Origin: Micromonospora tulbaghiae
Lineage (GTDB): Bacteria; Actinomycetota; Actinomycetes; Mycobacteriales; Micromonosporaceae
NCBI RefSeq assembly: GCF_900091605.1
Contig: NZ_FMCQ01000008.1
Span: forward strand, 248,001-312,000
Length of the DNA stretch: 64,000 nt
Reading direction: 5' to 3'
Part shown: one piece after another, positions 10,906 to 19,412 of the stretch
How the letters are laid out: every line of letters starts with the position of its first letter
Numbering within the stretch: position 1 is the stretch's first letter
Program-made: the position numbers and the translations under genes
Notes under the pieces: model-generated
The model's input: only the letters and a program-made list of their open reading frames with translations
The model's database searches: none
What the model was told of the DNA's origin: nothing

Positions 10906-11370
10906 GTGAGATCGTTCCCGAAGCCCGATGCGCGGGCGAAGGCCGTCGTCGCGTCCATGGCGACGGTGGCGGCGGTGGTGACCCTCGCCGTGTGGCGTCC
11001 GCCCGGCATCCTGTCGGTCGTGCTGGCCCTGGTCTGCGTCCTGCTCGCCATGATCACGGGAGTGACGATCACCGCCGCGCGCCAGCCCGGCGGCACCGGC
11101 GGGCCCGCGCCGCAGGCCGAGAGCTGGCCGGTCCCCCACCAGGGGTACGGAGTGGACGCCGACACGCTGGAGGCGATCGATCCGCGCGCGGTGCGGAACC
11201 TGCGCACCCCGGCGGGCCAGCCGATCGACGCGGACACGCTGGAGACGCTGGACCCGCGGGTGGTCCGCGGCATGCGGGCACCGACGGCGGTGGACGCCGA
11301 CACGCTGGAGACGCTCGACCCGCGGTCGGTACGGCAGGGCCGGACCGTGAACGGGCTCAGCGACCGGTGA
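10906..11370 (+). CDS. Small membrane protein with three DADTLE(x)DPR repeats
   Basis: 154 residues, family not recognised. After a short basic N-terminus there are two hydrophobic helices (AVVASMATVAAVVTLAVW and LSVVLALVCVLLAMITGVTI). The C-terminal half holds three near-identical repeats: DADTLEAIDPRAVR, DADTLETLDPRVVR and DADTLETLDPRSVR, spaced 24 and 22 residues apart. An upstream in-frame GTG (10879) is possible, but the promoter -10 box lies inside that extension. The gene ends tail-to-tail with the receptor kinase gene, overlapping it by 14 bases. Thr flanked by acidic residues suggests a phosphorylation or docking motif; this is inference. Confidence 0.75.
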   Translation: MRSFPKPDARAKAVVASMATVAAVVTLAVWRPPGILSVVLALVCVLLAMITGVTITAARQPGGTGGPAPQAESWPVPHQGYGVDADTLEAIDPRAVRNLRTPAGQPIDADTLETLDPRVVRGMRAPTAVDADTLETLDPRSVRQGRTVNGLSDR

Positions 11371-12832
11371 GCGTGGGGCCGGCGAGCGCGTTGACGCCTT
11401 GGCCGGCCAGACAGCGGTAGGTGCGGTCCGCCTCGGCCTCCGGCGGCAGCACCTCCAGGTTCCACCCGCTCGCCGACTTGCCACCACTGACCAGCCGGAA
11501 CGTGTCGGCGTTGCACACCCGCCCGACGGCCGGGTCCGCCGCCACCGTCTCGTGCCGGGCCCCGGCGAGACCGGCCGGCAGGTCACCGGCGGCGTAGGTC
11601 TCCCAGGTGTGCTGGCCGTCGCACGGCACCCGGCTCGCCTCGGCCCGGTCGCGGCGCAGCCGTACCGGACCGAAGCACTCCAGCTCCGTCGCGCAGCGCG
11701 CCCCCGCGGGCAGCCGCACGTCGGCGGACGCGCAGCCGGGCACCGGCGCGGCACCGGCCACGCCGCTGGGCGCCGGCGTCGGCGCGACGGGCGGCGCGTG
11801 CCCGGCGGCCACCCAGCCACCGCCGGCCGAGGCGGCGAGCGCCAGCACCCCGGCGCCGCCGAGGAACCAGCGCTTGGGCCAGCGCCGGGCACGCGAGGCC
11901 ACAGTCGGGTGGTCGTCGTCGGCCGGCGGTCGCGGATTCGGCCCGCCGGTGCGGTGGGACCGGTCGCCGGTGGCGCCGTCGTACAGGCCGCCGGTCGCCG
12001 GGGCGCCGTCCAGCGGCAGCGAGGCGAGCAGGCCACGCAGCTCGACCGCGGAGGGCCGCGCACCCGGGTCGTTCGACATACCCAACCGGAGCACGTCGAT
12101 CAGCTCACCGGGCACGCCGGGCAGGCCCGGGATCGGCTGCTGGAACATCTCCAGCACGGTGACCAGGCTCGGGTTGCGTTCGGAGTGCCAGCGCGGCGGA
12201 CGGCCGTACATCACCGCGTAGAGGGTGGCGCACAGCGAGTAGACGTCGACGGCGGGCGTGGGCGGGCTGTGGTTGAACGTCTCCGGTGGTGCGTACGCCG
12301 GGGTGAGCGCCTCCAGCATCACCGAGGAGTCACGGAACTCGGCGAGCACCGCCAGGCCGAAGTCGGCCAGAACGGCCGAGTTGAACTCGGAGTGCAGGAT
12401 GTTCGCCGGCTTGACGTCGCGGTGCAGCACGCCCGCCGCGTGCGAGTGGACCAGCGCGTCGGCGATCTTCACGCCGAGGTCGCGGGTCTCCGCCGGGCCC
12501 AGCGGGGAGGTGCGCATCCGCTCGGCGTACGAGCCGTCGCACAGCTCCATGATGAGGTAGGGGTGCTGGTCGACGGTGACCCCGACGTCGAACAGGTCCA
12601 CCACGTGCGGGTGCGACGACATCCGCCCGGCGGCACGGGCCTCGCGCAGGAAGCGGGCCTGGTCGCGTTCGCTGTCCAGCGTGCGGTTCTCGATCTTGAC
12701 CGCGACCTCGCGTCCCACCGAGATCTGGGTGGCCCGGTAGATGGTGGCGTAGCCGCCCCGGGCGAACACCTGCAGATCGGTCAGACCGGGCACGATGGGC
12801 AGCCGCAGGGCGCCGGGCGGGGTCTCGGTCAC
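11357..12832 (-). CDS. Receptor-type serine/threonine protein kinase
   Basis: 491 residues. The N-terminal kinase domain (about 14-275) has the glycine loop ARGGYATIY, Lys46 in VAVK, catalytic HRDVKPANIL (137-146), DFG (157-159) and APPE in the activation segment. A Pro-rich juxtamembrane linker leads to one membrane helix (about 322-343). The outside domain (about 350-491) has six Cys and segments such as CDGQHTWETYAAGDLP and YRCLAG, which resemble the septum-formation domain (PF13845 type). It is therefore a Pkn-like sensor, perhaps linked to cell-wall or division cues. GTG start; a TATTTT box lies six bases upstream. Confidence 0.88.
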   Translation of the reverse strand: MTETPPGALRLPIVPGLTDLQVFARGGYATIYRATQISVGREVAVKIENRTLDSERDQARFLREARAAGRMSSHPHVVDLFDVGVTVDQHPYLIMELCDGSYAERMRTSPLGPAETRDLGVKIADALVHSHAAGVLHRDVKPANILHSEFNSAVLADFGLAVLAEFRDSSVMLEALTPAYAPPETFNHSPPTPAVDVYSLCATLYAVMYGRPPRWHSERNPSLVTVLEMFQQPIPGLPGVPGELIDVLRLGMSNDPGARPSAVELRGLLASLPLDGAPATGGLYDGATGDRSHRTGGPNPRPPADDDHPTVASRARRWPKRWFLGGAGVLALAASAGGGWVAAGHAPPVAPTPAPSGVAGAAPVPGCASADVRLPAGARCATELECFGPVRLRRDRAEASRVPCDGQHTWETYAAGDLPAGLAGARHETVAADPAVGRVCNADTFRLVSGGKSASGWNLEVLPPEAEADRTYRCLAGQGVNALAGPTLTGR

Positions 12833-12838
12833 AGCTCG

Positions 12839-12844
12839 AAAATA
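12839..12844 (-). promoter_or_regulatory. Putative -10 box (TATTTT), leaderless kinase transcript
   Basis: On the minus strand TATTTT is followed by six bases and GTG 12832 of the kinase gene. No ribosome-binding site is visible, which fits a leaderless start. Confidence 0.45.
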
Positions 12845-12862
12845 CCCAACGATCCGGACCCG

Positions 12863-13321
12863 TCAGCGCGCCGCGTCGGTGGCCGGCACCGGACCCGGGA
12901 CGGAGTCGTCGGTGGCGGCGCCCGCCCGGCGGGCGTCCCACCACAGGCCGGCAGCTGTCGCGACGGCACCCAGCCCCTCCCATGCGGCGACCGCGAAGAA
13001 GCGGTCCGGCGCGACGTCGGAGAGCACCGCGATGGTGAACACGGTGAAGGTGACCAGGCGGAACCACACGGTGAACCGGTAGAACGGCCGCCACTCGGTG
13101 GCGACGGCGAGCAGGTAGTAGACCCCCATGTTGAACGAGGCCATCGAGGACGCGGTGAGGAACGTGCCGGTGTAGTCGCCCGGAGCGCGCTCGGCCGGCA
13201 CCTCGAAGCCGAGCAGGCGCAGCTGCGTCTCCGGCCAGATCAGACCGAGCGCGCCGAGCAGCAGCGCGAGGAGCCCGAAGACCGCGATCGTCCAGCCGGC
13301 GCCCGAGCGCGGCAGCCTCAT
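12863..13321 (-). CDS. Four-helix integral membrane protein, unknown function
   Basis: 152 residues, family not recognised with certainty. Hydrophobic segments are visible at WTIAVFGLLALLLGALGLIW, at FLTASSMASFNMGVYYLLAV, at FRLVTFTVFTIAVLSD and at FFAVAAWEGLGAVATAAGLWW, giving about four membrane helices and a short polar tail. The long upstream extension of the frame is not coding-like. ATG 13321 is chosen because GGGAGGAACG sits just before it. It lies 30 bases upstream of the kinase start on the same strand, so co-expression is possible. Confidence 0.75.
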   Translation of the reverse strand: MRLPRSGAGWTIAVFGLLALLLGALGLIWPETQLRLLGFEVPAERAPGDYTGTFLTASSMASFNMGVYYLLAVATEWRPFYRFTVWFRLVTFTVFTIAVLSDVAPDRFFAVAAWEGLGAVATAAGLWWDARRAGAATDDSVPGPVPATDAAR

Positions 13322-13456
13322 CGTTCCTCCCCAGCGTGGTCTGCCGGTGACGCAGGCGCGCACCGGGAGGCGACAGTCGATCCACGACTGTCGCCGCCCC
13401 ACGCTAACCGGCCCCACCGACGAACACATCCCCGGAACCGTCAGAACAACGGGCGA

Positions 13457-16400
13457 TCAGCCGCCGGAGAGGCGGATCCGCAACGCGTCCGCGACCATCC
13501 GCTCACTGCGCTGCTCGGTGGCGTACGCGAGGCGTACCGCCTCCTCCGCTTTCGTCAGCGCCTCGGCCCGGCGACCGCAGGCGTCCAGCGCCTCGGCCAG
13601 CACCAGCAACGCCACCACCTGGCTGCGCACGTCCTCGGCCGGGGCGGTGATCGACCGCTGCGCCCAGTCGAGCGCCTGCTCGCGCTGGCCGTGGGCGAGC
13701 AGCGCGGCGGCGTACCGGGCCATCGTCTGCCGCCGTGAGAACAGCAGCGAGGGCGCGTTCGCCGCGCCCGTGGCCACCGGGGCGAGCAGCCCCACAGCGG
13801 TGCCCGGATCACCCGCCGCGAGGCGGGCCATGGCGAGCAGCACTCGCGGCGCGACCTGGGCCGGCGCCTGCGGGTTGTGCGGCTCCACCCGGGTCAGCAC
13901 CGACCGCGCCTCCCGCTCGGCGGTCTCGTGGTCGCCCATGTCCAGCGCCACGAAGCCGCGCAGCGTGCCGGCCATGCCGGTGAGCAGCGGGTGGGTGGTC
14001 CGGTCGGCGTACTCGAGCGCCTCGGTGAACAGGTCGGCCGCGTGTTCCGGCTCGCCCAGCCCGCGCGCCACCACCCCGCGCACCACCAGCGCGAAGCCCT
14101 GCCCCCAGTCGTCGCCGACCTCGGCGAAGTCCCGGTACGCGCGCCGCGCGGCCCGGTCCGCCTCGGCCAGGTCGCCCAGCTCGGCGGTGGCGTACGCCTC
14201 GACCGCCCGCAGCGTCCCCACCGCCCACGCCTCACCGACCCGCTCGCCGAACGGCAGGAACACCCGCGCCATCCGGCACGCCTCCCGCAGCCGGCCGGCC
14301 AGCAGCCGGGCGAACGCGGTGGTGCCGCGCAGCCACGCCCGCCCGTACGGATCCTTCAGCTCGGCGAAGAGACGGGCGGCCCGCCCGAGCACCGCGTCGG
14401 TGCCGGCGAAGTCGCCCCGGGTGGTGGTCACCCACGCCAGGTTCTGCAACGACCAGGCCTGCCCGCGGGGATCCCGTGCGGCGAGGCTGACCTGGTAGGA
14501 CGCGGCCAGTCGGCTGCTCGCCTGCCCGAGCCGGCCGGCGATGAAGTCGGCCATGCCGAGCCGCCGCATCGCCGATGCCCGCAGGGTGGGCAGGTCGGCG
14601 TCGGTGGCCACCTGCAACGCCTCCTGCCAGTTGCACTCGGCCCGCTCGGCGTCACCGAGGGTCTGCTGGGCCTGCCCGGCGAGCAGCAGCGCGGCGGTAC
14701 GGGTGGCCGGGTCGCCGGTGTTCGCGGCGATCTTCTCGGCGAACGCGAGCGCGTCGGCCGGGCGGCCGATCTGGAGCAGCGCTCTGGCGTGCACCACCCG
14801 GTCGGCCGGTGGCACCCCGTCGCGGGCCAGCTCGGCCGCGCGCTCGGCGTACTCGACGGCGAGCGCCGGCTCCCCCGACCGTAGCGACCGGCGGGCGGCC
14901 CGGCCCAGCGCGGCCACGCCCAGCGGGGTGACCGCCCGGGCCGGCGCGTCCGGGCGCAGCTTGACCGCGTCGGCGAGCGCGGTGGCCCGCTCCACGTGCT
15001 CGGCGACGAAGTCGTCCCGGGCGGCCTCGGTGAACGCGCCGGCCGGCGCGCCGCCGGTCTCGTCGACGCTCTCCGGCGCGGCCCAGCGGGCCAGCGCCGC
15101 GTGCCGCTCGGCCAGCTCGGCCTTGCTCACCCCGGCGTACACGGCCTCCCGCATCAGCGGGGTGGCGAAGGCGAACCCGCTGCGGGTGCGGTGCAGCATG
15201 CGCCGTTGCAGCAGCTCCTCCACCGCCCGGTCCAGCTCGACGGCGGCCACCGCGGCGGGCCGCCCGTCGCGTCCGTCCCGCTGTTCCCGCAACGCCTCCA
15301 GCGCGCCCGCCGGTACGTTGTCGCCCACCACCGCGGCGTCGCGCAGCGCCGAGCGGGCGTTCGGCGGCAGCGCGTCGATACGCGCCGCGAGCACCGCGGC
15401 CAGGTCCCGGGAGAGCAGCCGGCTGCCGAGCGAGCCGGGGGCGAGTCGCCAGCCGACGTCCGCGCCCCGGCCCGGGCCGGCGGTGAGCGCCCCGCGCTCC
15501 ATCAGCAGCGTGACCAGCTCGGCCAGGTAGAACGGGTTGCCCTGCGCGGTGGCGAGCAGCCGGTCCGCGTCGGCCTGGGGCATGCGGCCACCGGACAGGT
15601 AGCTGGTGAGCAGCCGGGAGGCGTCCGCGCCGCGCAGCGGCGGCAGCGCGTGCACCTCGGCGTCCGCGACGCGGGTCAGCGCGCCGGCGGTCCGTACCAG
15701 CTCGGGACGGCCGAGCAGCAACACCAGCACCGGCCCGCTGAGCCGGTTGAGGGTCAGCGCCAGCGCCTTGAGCGTCTCGGCGGTGGCGTCGTGCAGGTCG
15801 TCCACCACGATCACCAGCGGCGCCTCACCGGCGAGCGCGCTGAGCAGGTCGGCCACCGCGGTCGGCACCGCCTCGTCGTCCGGCGGCGGTCCGGCCGCGT
15901 TCCACTCGCCGTTCTCGGCGGCGGGCGGGAGTTCGGCGTACCCGAGCAGGGCCAGGAGCTGGTCCACGGCGATCGGCGGCGGGTCGCCGGGGAGCCGGGA
16001 CAGGCGCTGGCCGAGGCGGCGCAGCCGCTCCTCGACGGCCGGCCGGGTCACAGCGGTGGCCGCGTCGCCGGGCAGGCCGACGGCGGCCCGGACCAGGTCG
16101 GCCAGCGGGGCCAGCCGGCGCCGCTCGCCGAACGCCGCGCAGCGCACCGAGAGCACCCGGGCGCCGGTGTGCGCCGCGTACCGCCCGGCGCCGACGTCGT
16201 AGCCGGCGGCGAGGCGTTCCACCTCGGCCGCGAACCGGGACTTGCCGATCCCCGCCTCGGCGGTCATCAGCAGCACCCGGGGCTCGCCCCGGTCGATCAC
16301 CTCGGCGAGCCGGCCGGCCACCCGGCCGATCTCGGTCTCCCGGCCCACGAACGGCGCCTCGTCGCCGAGGCCGGACCGGGTGCCGGGCGCGTCCAGCAGG

Positions 16401-17038
16401 CCCAGCAGCTCGTACGCCTCGACCGGTTCCCGCTTGCCCTTGAGCCGCAGCGGGCGCAGCGCGCGCCAGGAGGCGACGTGCCGGGTGGCGGCGGAGGTAC
16501 GCGCCCCGGCGTAGACCGCGCCGACCGCGGCGGCGTCGGCCAGCCGGGCGGCGGTGTTCACCGTGTCGCCGATGACCGTGTACTCGATCGCCGCCTGGAT
16601 GCCGGCGATCACGTCCCCGGTGTTGAGGCCGACGCGCAGGCCCAGCGGCGCGCCGCCGCCGCGCTCGTCGTCGAGCACCCGCCGCACCGCGCGCTGCATG
16701 GACAGCGCGGCGCGGACCGCCCGCTCGGCGTCGTCCTCGTGCGCGACCGGCGCGCCGAAGACCGCCATGATCCCGTCGCCGGTGAGCTTGTCGACGTGCC
16801 CGCCGAACGTCTTGACCGCGCCCGCGAGGGCCGCCAGCACCCGGTCGGTGACCGCGCCGACCCGTTCCGGGTCCAGGTCCTCCGACCAGGAGGTGAAGTC
16901 GGAGAGGTCGCCGAAGAGCACCGTCACCACGCGGCGCTCGGCGGCGGGCAGCGTGGCGGCAGCCGGCAGCGCCGCCCCGCAGTTGTGGCAGAACCGCGCC
17001 CCGGGCACGGCTACGGTTCCGCACACCGGGCAGGTCAC
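13457..17038 (-). CDS. Class III nucleotide cyclase fused to AAA/NTPase and TPR domains
   Basis: 1193 residues. A double-CxxC zinc ribbon (CPVCG at 3-7, CHNCG at 17-21) precedes a class III cyclase domain (about 35-215). Metal ligands Asp44 (FGDLSDFT) and Asp88 (KLTGDG) are present, with transition-state residues Asn161 and Arg165 (VNTAARL). Lys84 and Asp158 match adenine-specifying positions, so cAMP synthesis is likely. An NTPase domain follows (P-loop AEAGIGKSR about 260-268, Walker B VIVVDDLHD), then about 500 residues of TPR-like helices. No C-terminal LuxR helix-turn-helix is seen. GTG 17038 overlaps the stop of the MBL gene (GTGA). Confidence 0.88.
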   Translation of the reverse strand: MTCPVCGTVAVPGARFCHNCGAALPAAATLPAAERRVVTVLFGDLSDFTSWSEDLDPERVGAVTDRVLAALAGAVKTFGGHVDKLTGDGIMAVFGAPVAHEDDAERAVRAALSMQRAVRRVLDDERGGGAPLGLRVGLNTGDVIAGIQAAIEYTVIGDTVNTAARLADAAAVGAVYAGARTSAATRHVASWRALRPLRLKGKREPVEAYELLGLLDAPGTRSGLGDEAPFVGRETEIGRVAGRLAEVIDRGEPRVLLMTAEAGIGKSRFAAEVERLAAGYDVGAGRYAAHTGARVLSVRCAAFGERRRLAPLADLVRAAVGLPGDAATAVTRPAVEERLRRLGQRLSRLPGDPPPIAVDQLLALLGYAELPPAAENGEWNAAGPPPDDEAVPTAVADLLSALAGEAPLVIVVDDLHDATAETLKALALTLNRLSGPVLVLLLGRPELVRTAGALTRVADAEVHALPPLRGADASRLLTSYLSGGRMPQADADRLLATAQGNPFYLAELVTLLMERGALTAGPGRGADVGWRLAPGSLGSRLLSRDLAAVLAARIDALPPNARSALRDAAVVGDNVPAGALEALREQRDGRDGRPAAVAAVELDRAVEELLQRRMLHRTRSGFAFATPLMREAVYAGVSKAELAERHAALARWAAPESVDETGGAPAGAFTEAARDDFVAEHVERATALADAVKLRPDAPARAVTPLGVAALGRAARRSLRSGEPALAVEYAERAAELARDGVPPADRVVHARALLQIGRPADALAFAEKIAANTGDPATRTAALLLAGQAQQTLGDAERAECNWQEALQVATDADLPTLRASAMRRLGMADFIAGRLGQASSRLAASYQVSLAARDPRGQAWSLQNLAWVTTTRGDFAGTDAVLGRAARLFAELKDPYGRAWLRGTTAFARLLAGRLREACRMARVFLPFGERVGEAWAVGTLRAVEAYATAELGDLAEADRAARRAYRDFAEVGDDWGQGFALVVRGVVARGLGEPEHAADLFTEALEYADRTTHPLLTGMAGTLRGFVALDMGDHETAEREARSVLTRVEPHNPQAPAQVAPRVLLAMARLAAGDPGTAVGLLAPVATGAANAPSLLFSRRQTMARYAAALLAHGQREQALDWAQRSITAPAEDVRSQVVALLVLAEALDACGRRAEALTKAEEAVRLAYATEQRSERMVADALRIRLSGG

Positions 17039-17835
17039 GGCTGCTCCACCCCGAGGTGTTCGAGCTGGGCCCGGACCGACCACTCGGCGGCCCACCACAG
17101 CGACCTGTCGACGTCGGCGTAGACCACTGCGACCACCTCGGCGGCGGTGGTGGCGCCCGCGGCGACGGCGGCGCGCACCTGGTCCAGCCGGGCCCGCCGG
17201 TGGGCCAGGTAGAAGTCGGCCGCCACACCGCAGTCGGCCAGCGCCGGGCCGTGGCCCGGCAGCGCCGGGATCCCCCGGTACGTGGAGAGCAGCTCCAGGC
17301 TCGACAGGTAGTCGCCGAGGTGCCCGTCCGGGTGGGCGACCACTGTGGTGCCCCGGCCGAGGATGGTGTCACCGGTCAGCACGACGCGCTCGCCGCCGTG
17401 CGCGGCGACGAGGCAGACCGAGTCGGCGGTGTGTCCCGGGGTGGGCAGCAGTCGCAGGTCGAGGCCGAACCCGCCGAAGTCCTCGCCCGGCTCGGTCAGC
17501 GGCTCACCACCGATGGTGTGCGCCGGGTCGGCGGCGAGCACGTGCACGCCGCCGAGCAGCTCGCTGAGCCGGGGCGCGCCCTCGGTGTGGTCCGCGTGCC
17601 CGTGCGTGATCAGCACGAGCCCGACCGGCCCGTGCGCCGCGATGGCGGCCAGGTGTCCCTCGTCGGCGGGCCCCGGGTCGACCACGAGGGCGGGCGCGTC
17701 CGGCCCGGTCCGCAGCACCCACGTGTTGGTCCCGTCGAGCGTCATCGGCCCCGGGTTCGGCGCACGCAGCAACGTCACCCACCCCGGCAGCCCGTCCGCA
17801 AGCGCCCCCGCCGCACCGGCCATACGCCCACCCAT
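17035..17835 (-). CDS. MBL-fold metallo-hydrolase
   Basis: 266 residues with the metallo-beta-lactamase fold. The metal motif THGHADHTEG lies near residues 80-89, the later His in LPTPGHTADSV, the Asp in LTGDTILGRGT and a final His in IPALPGHGPAL. The C-terminal helical region (YLAHRRARLDQVRAAVAAGATTAAEVVAVVYADVD) matches the LACTB2-like group, whose substrate is uncertain. M. tuberculosis has a homologous gene next to RidA (Rv3677c/Rv3678c), and the same order is seen here. A TACGAT box seven bases before ATG 17835 fixes the start. Translationally coupled to the cyclase gene. Confidence 0.88.
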   Translation of the reverse strand: MGGRMAGAAGALADGLPGWVTLLRAPNPGPMTLDGTNTWVLRTGPDAPALVVDPGPADEGHLAAIAAHGPVGLVLITHGHADHTEGAPRLSELLGGVHVLAADPAHTIGGEPLTEPGEDFGGFGLDLRLLPTPGHTADSVCLVAAHGGERVVLTGDTILGRGTTVVAHPDGHLGDYLSSLELLSTYRGIPALPGHGPALADCGVAADFYLAHRRARLDQVRAAVAAGATTAAEVVAVVYADVDRSLWWAAEWSVRAQLEHLGVEQP

Positions 17836-17842
17836 GGCTGCG

Positions 17843-17848
17843 ATCGTA
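17843..17848 (-). promoter_or_regulatory. Putative -10 box (TACGAT) for MBL-cyclase operon
   Basis: Minus-strand TACGAT followed by seven bases and ATG 17835. This gives a leaderless or nearly leaderless transcript. Confidence 0.55.
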
Positions 17849-17866
17849 CGACTCCGCCCGCCACTC

Positions 17867-17944
17867 CCCGCGATCTTGCAGTTCCGGCCCGGGGTTTGTC
17901 CCCGTCTGGGGCTTCTGCCGGGGCAGCAACCGCAAGATCGCGGG
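17867..17944. repeat. GATCTTGC-type palindromic intergenic repeat (copy 1)
   Basis: A perfect 13-bp outer stem, CCCGCGATCTTGC at 17867-17879 with its complement at 17932-17944, encloses about 52 bases. Inside are smaller GC-rich hairpins (GGCCCGGGG, TCTGGGGC, GCCGGGGC). It occupies the gap between the MBL gene start and the RidA stop. A near-identical design occurs at 39876-39944 and a related one at 26858-26918, so this looks like a small dispersed REP-like family. Confidence 0.7.
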
Positions 17945-17951
17945 TTGAGGG

Positions 17952-18413
17952 TCACGCGACCTCGACGATGACCTCTACCTCTACCGGGGCGTCGAGGGGA
18001 AGCTCCGCCACGCCTACGGCGCTACGGGCGTGACGACCGGCCTCGCCGAACACGGCGCCGAACAGGTCGGAGGCGCCGTTGATCACGCCGGGCTGGCCGG
18101 TGAAGCCGGACGCGCTGGCCACGAAGCCGGTCAGCTTCACGACCTTCACCACGTTCTCCAGCCCGACCAGCGCGTCGATCGCGGCGAGCGCGTTGAGCGC
18201 GCACCGTTCCGCCAGGTCCTTCGCCTGCTCGGCCGAGACGCCGTTGCCGACCTTCCCGGTGGCGAGCAGCTTGCCCTCGGCCATCGGCAGCTGGCCGGAC
18301 ACGTAGACGTGCTGCCCGGACTGGACGGCCGGCACGTAGCTGGCCACCGGCGGCACCACCTCGGGCAGTTTCAGGCCGAGTTCGGCGAGCTTCGCGTGGG
18401 GTCCGTTGCTCAT
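17952..18413 (-). CDS. RidA/YjgF-family protein
   Basis: 153 residues with the RidA trimer fold: VPAVQSGQHVYVSGQLPMAEGK near the N-terminus, then CALNALAAIDALVGLENVVKVVKLTGFVAS, and the C-terminal VGVAELPLDAPVEVEVIVEVA. Canonical RidA proteins hydrolyse reactive enamine/imine intermediates from PLP enzymes. This one belongs to the longer actinobacterial branch next to MBL and ArsA-type genes, and the usual C-terminal Arg/Cys pocket is not conserved as RVExxA, so activity is uncertain. ATG 18413 lies five bases after the small upstream gene, with which it is probably co-transcribed. Confidence 0.88.
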   Translation of the reverse strand: MSNGPHAKLAELGLKLPEVVPPVASYVPAVQSGQHVYVSGQLPMAEGKLLATGKVGNGVSAEQAKDLAERCALNALAAIDALVGLENVVKVVKLTGFVASASGFTGQPGVINGASDLFGAVFGEAGRHARSAVGVAELPLDAPVEVEVIVEVA

Positions 18414-18418
18414 GGAGG

Positions 18419-18574
18419 TCAGCCCTTCGGACGCTTCAGGTACGCGACGAGCTGCTCCGGGTTCGGGCCGGGGACCACGGAGACCAGTTCCCAGCCGTCC
18501 TCGCCCCAGTTGTCGAGGATCTGCTTGGTCGCGTGGACCAGCAGCGGCACCGTGGCGTATTCCCACTTCTGCAT
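18419..18574 (-). CDS. DUF4177-like small protein
   Basis: A 51-residue protein beginning MQKWEYATVPLLVHATKQIL and continuing with DNWGEDGWELVSVVPGP. This KWEY...GWELV pattern is the DUF4177 signature. A small gene occupies the same position next to the RidA/ArsA genes in other actinobacteria. Function unknown. The upstream in-frame extension is not coding-like. A plausible -10 box (TAGGCT, about 18617-18622 on this strand) lies roughly 45 bases upstream, and GGGAG precedes the ATG. It heads a short RidA operon. Confidence 0.8.
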   Translation of the reverse strand: MQKWEYATVPLLVHATKQILDNWGEDGWELVSVVPGPNPEQLVAYLKRPKG

Positions 18575-18636
18575 CGGAGGAGGGCTCCCTTGCCTGACTT
18601 GGACTTCGGTCAGGCACAGCCTACGGTCCGCCGCGG

Positions 18637-19077
18637 TCACCAGGACGCGGGACGCGGCTCCGGCGCCGGTGGCGGCTCGCCGCACGGGCCCTCGTGCTCG
18701 AAGCGCTGCGGGCATCGGCTGCGGTCGGGCAGCAGCAGGTCGCAGAAGACCCGGTGCCTGTTGTTCTGGTCGTCGGCGGTGGAGACGGTGGTCTCGCCCG
18801 CGTCCAGCTCCAGCAGGAAGCCCAGCGAGGTGGCCACGGTGCCGGCGAGCGCGGTGGCCGCTGTCAGGTCGGGCACCCGGACCTGGAGGTGGATGACGTA
18901 GCCGGGCTCGTCCTCGTCCCGCCCCTTCCCGCCGGAACGGGGAAGCGTCCGTACCCCCTCGACCGGCGGGACGTAGGACCGCTCGTTGAACGGCGCACCC
19001 GGCCCCTCGGCCTCGCCCGGCCGTCCGGCCCGGTCACCCGGGAACTGGGCTCGGGGACTGTTCTCCGCGTCGCGCAT
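18637..19077 (-). CDS. Hypothetical protein with a conserved-looking C-terminal domain
   Basis: 146 residues, not recognised. The N-terminal 55 residues are polar and Pro/Gly/Arg-rich, probably disordered. The remainder looks folded: GYVIHLQVRVPDLTAATALAG, TSLGFLLELDAGETTVSTAD, then three Cys in RVFCDLLLPDRSRCPQ and GPCGE, followed by a Pro-rich tail. ATG 19077 is preferred because GGAGGCGACGG precedes it; ATG 19119 would add 14 residues. It sits between the RidA genes and the ArsA pair and is not part of the mycobacterial version of this neighbourhood. Confidence 0.6.
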   Translation of the reverse strand: MRDAENSPRAQFPGDRAGRPGEAEGPGAPFNERSYVPPVEGVRTLPRSGGKGRDEDEPGYVIHLQVRVPDLTAATALAGTVATSLGFLLELDAGETTVSTADDQNNRHRVFCDLLLPDRSRCPQRFEHEGPCGEPPPAPEPRPASW

Positions 19078-19412
19078 CCGTCGCCTCCGGGCGTCGTACC
19101 TGTTCACCAACACCGCCATCCGGCTCGGAGCCGTCCCCGGCCCGGCTCTCCGCGTCGGGGACGAACGTAGATCCTGCGACGAGTCCCGGCAACGGGACGC
19201 GCACGCCTCGTCACGTCCAGTCACATTTGCGACACAAGGCGGGTCGGAAACACGGTGGCCGACTCCGTCCGGCGGGGCGCGTACGCGGGGCTGGCAAGCG
19301 CCCCGCCGACCGATACCCTTCCGGACTGGACGCGCGCCGACGCGCGTCCGCACACCTCGACCCGTGCCCGTCGCCTGGGGCGGCGACGGGAGCCGCAACC
19401 CGGGGGAGACAG

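Noticed and set aside
11399..13738. 779-codon plus-strand ORF across the kinase and membrane-protein genes
   Set aside because: Low-complexity antisense reading of well-supported minus-strand genes.
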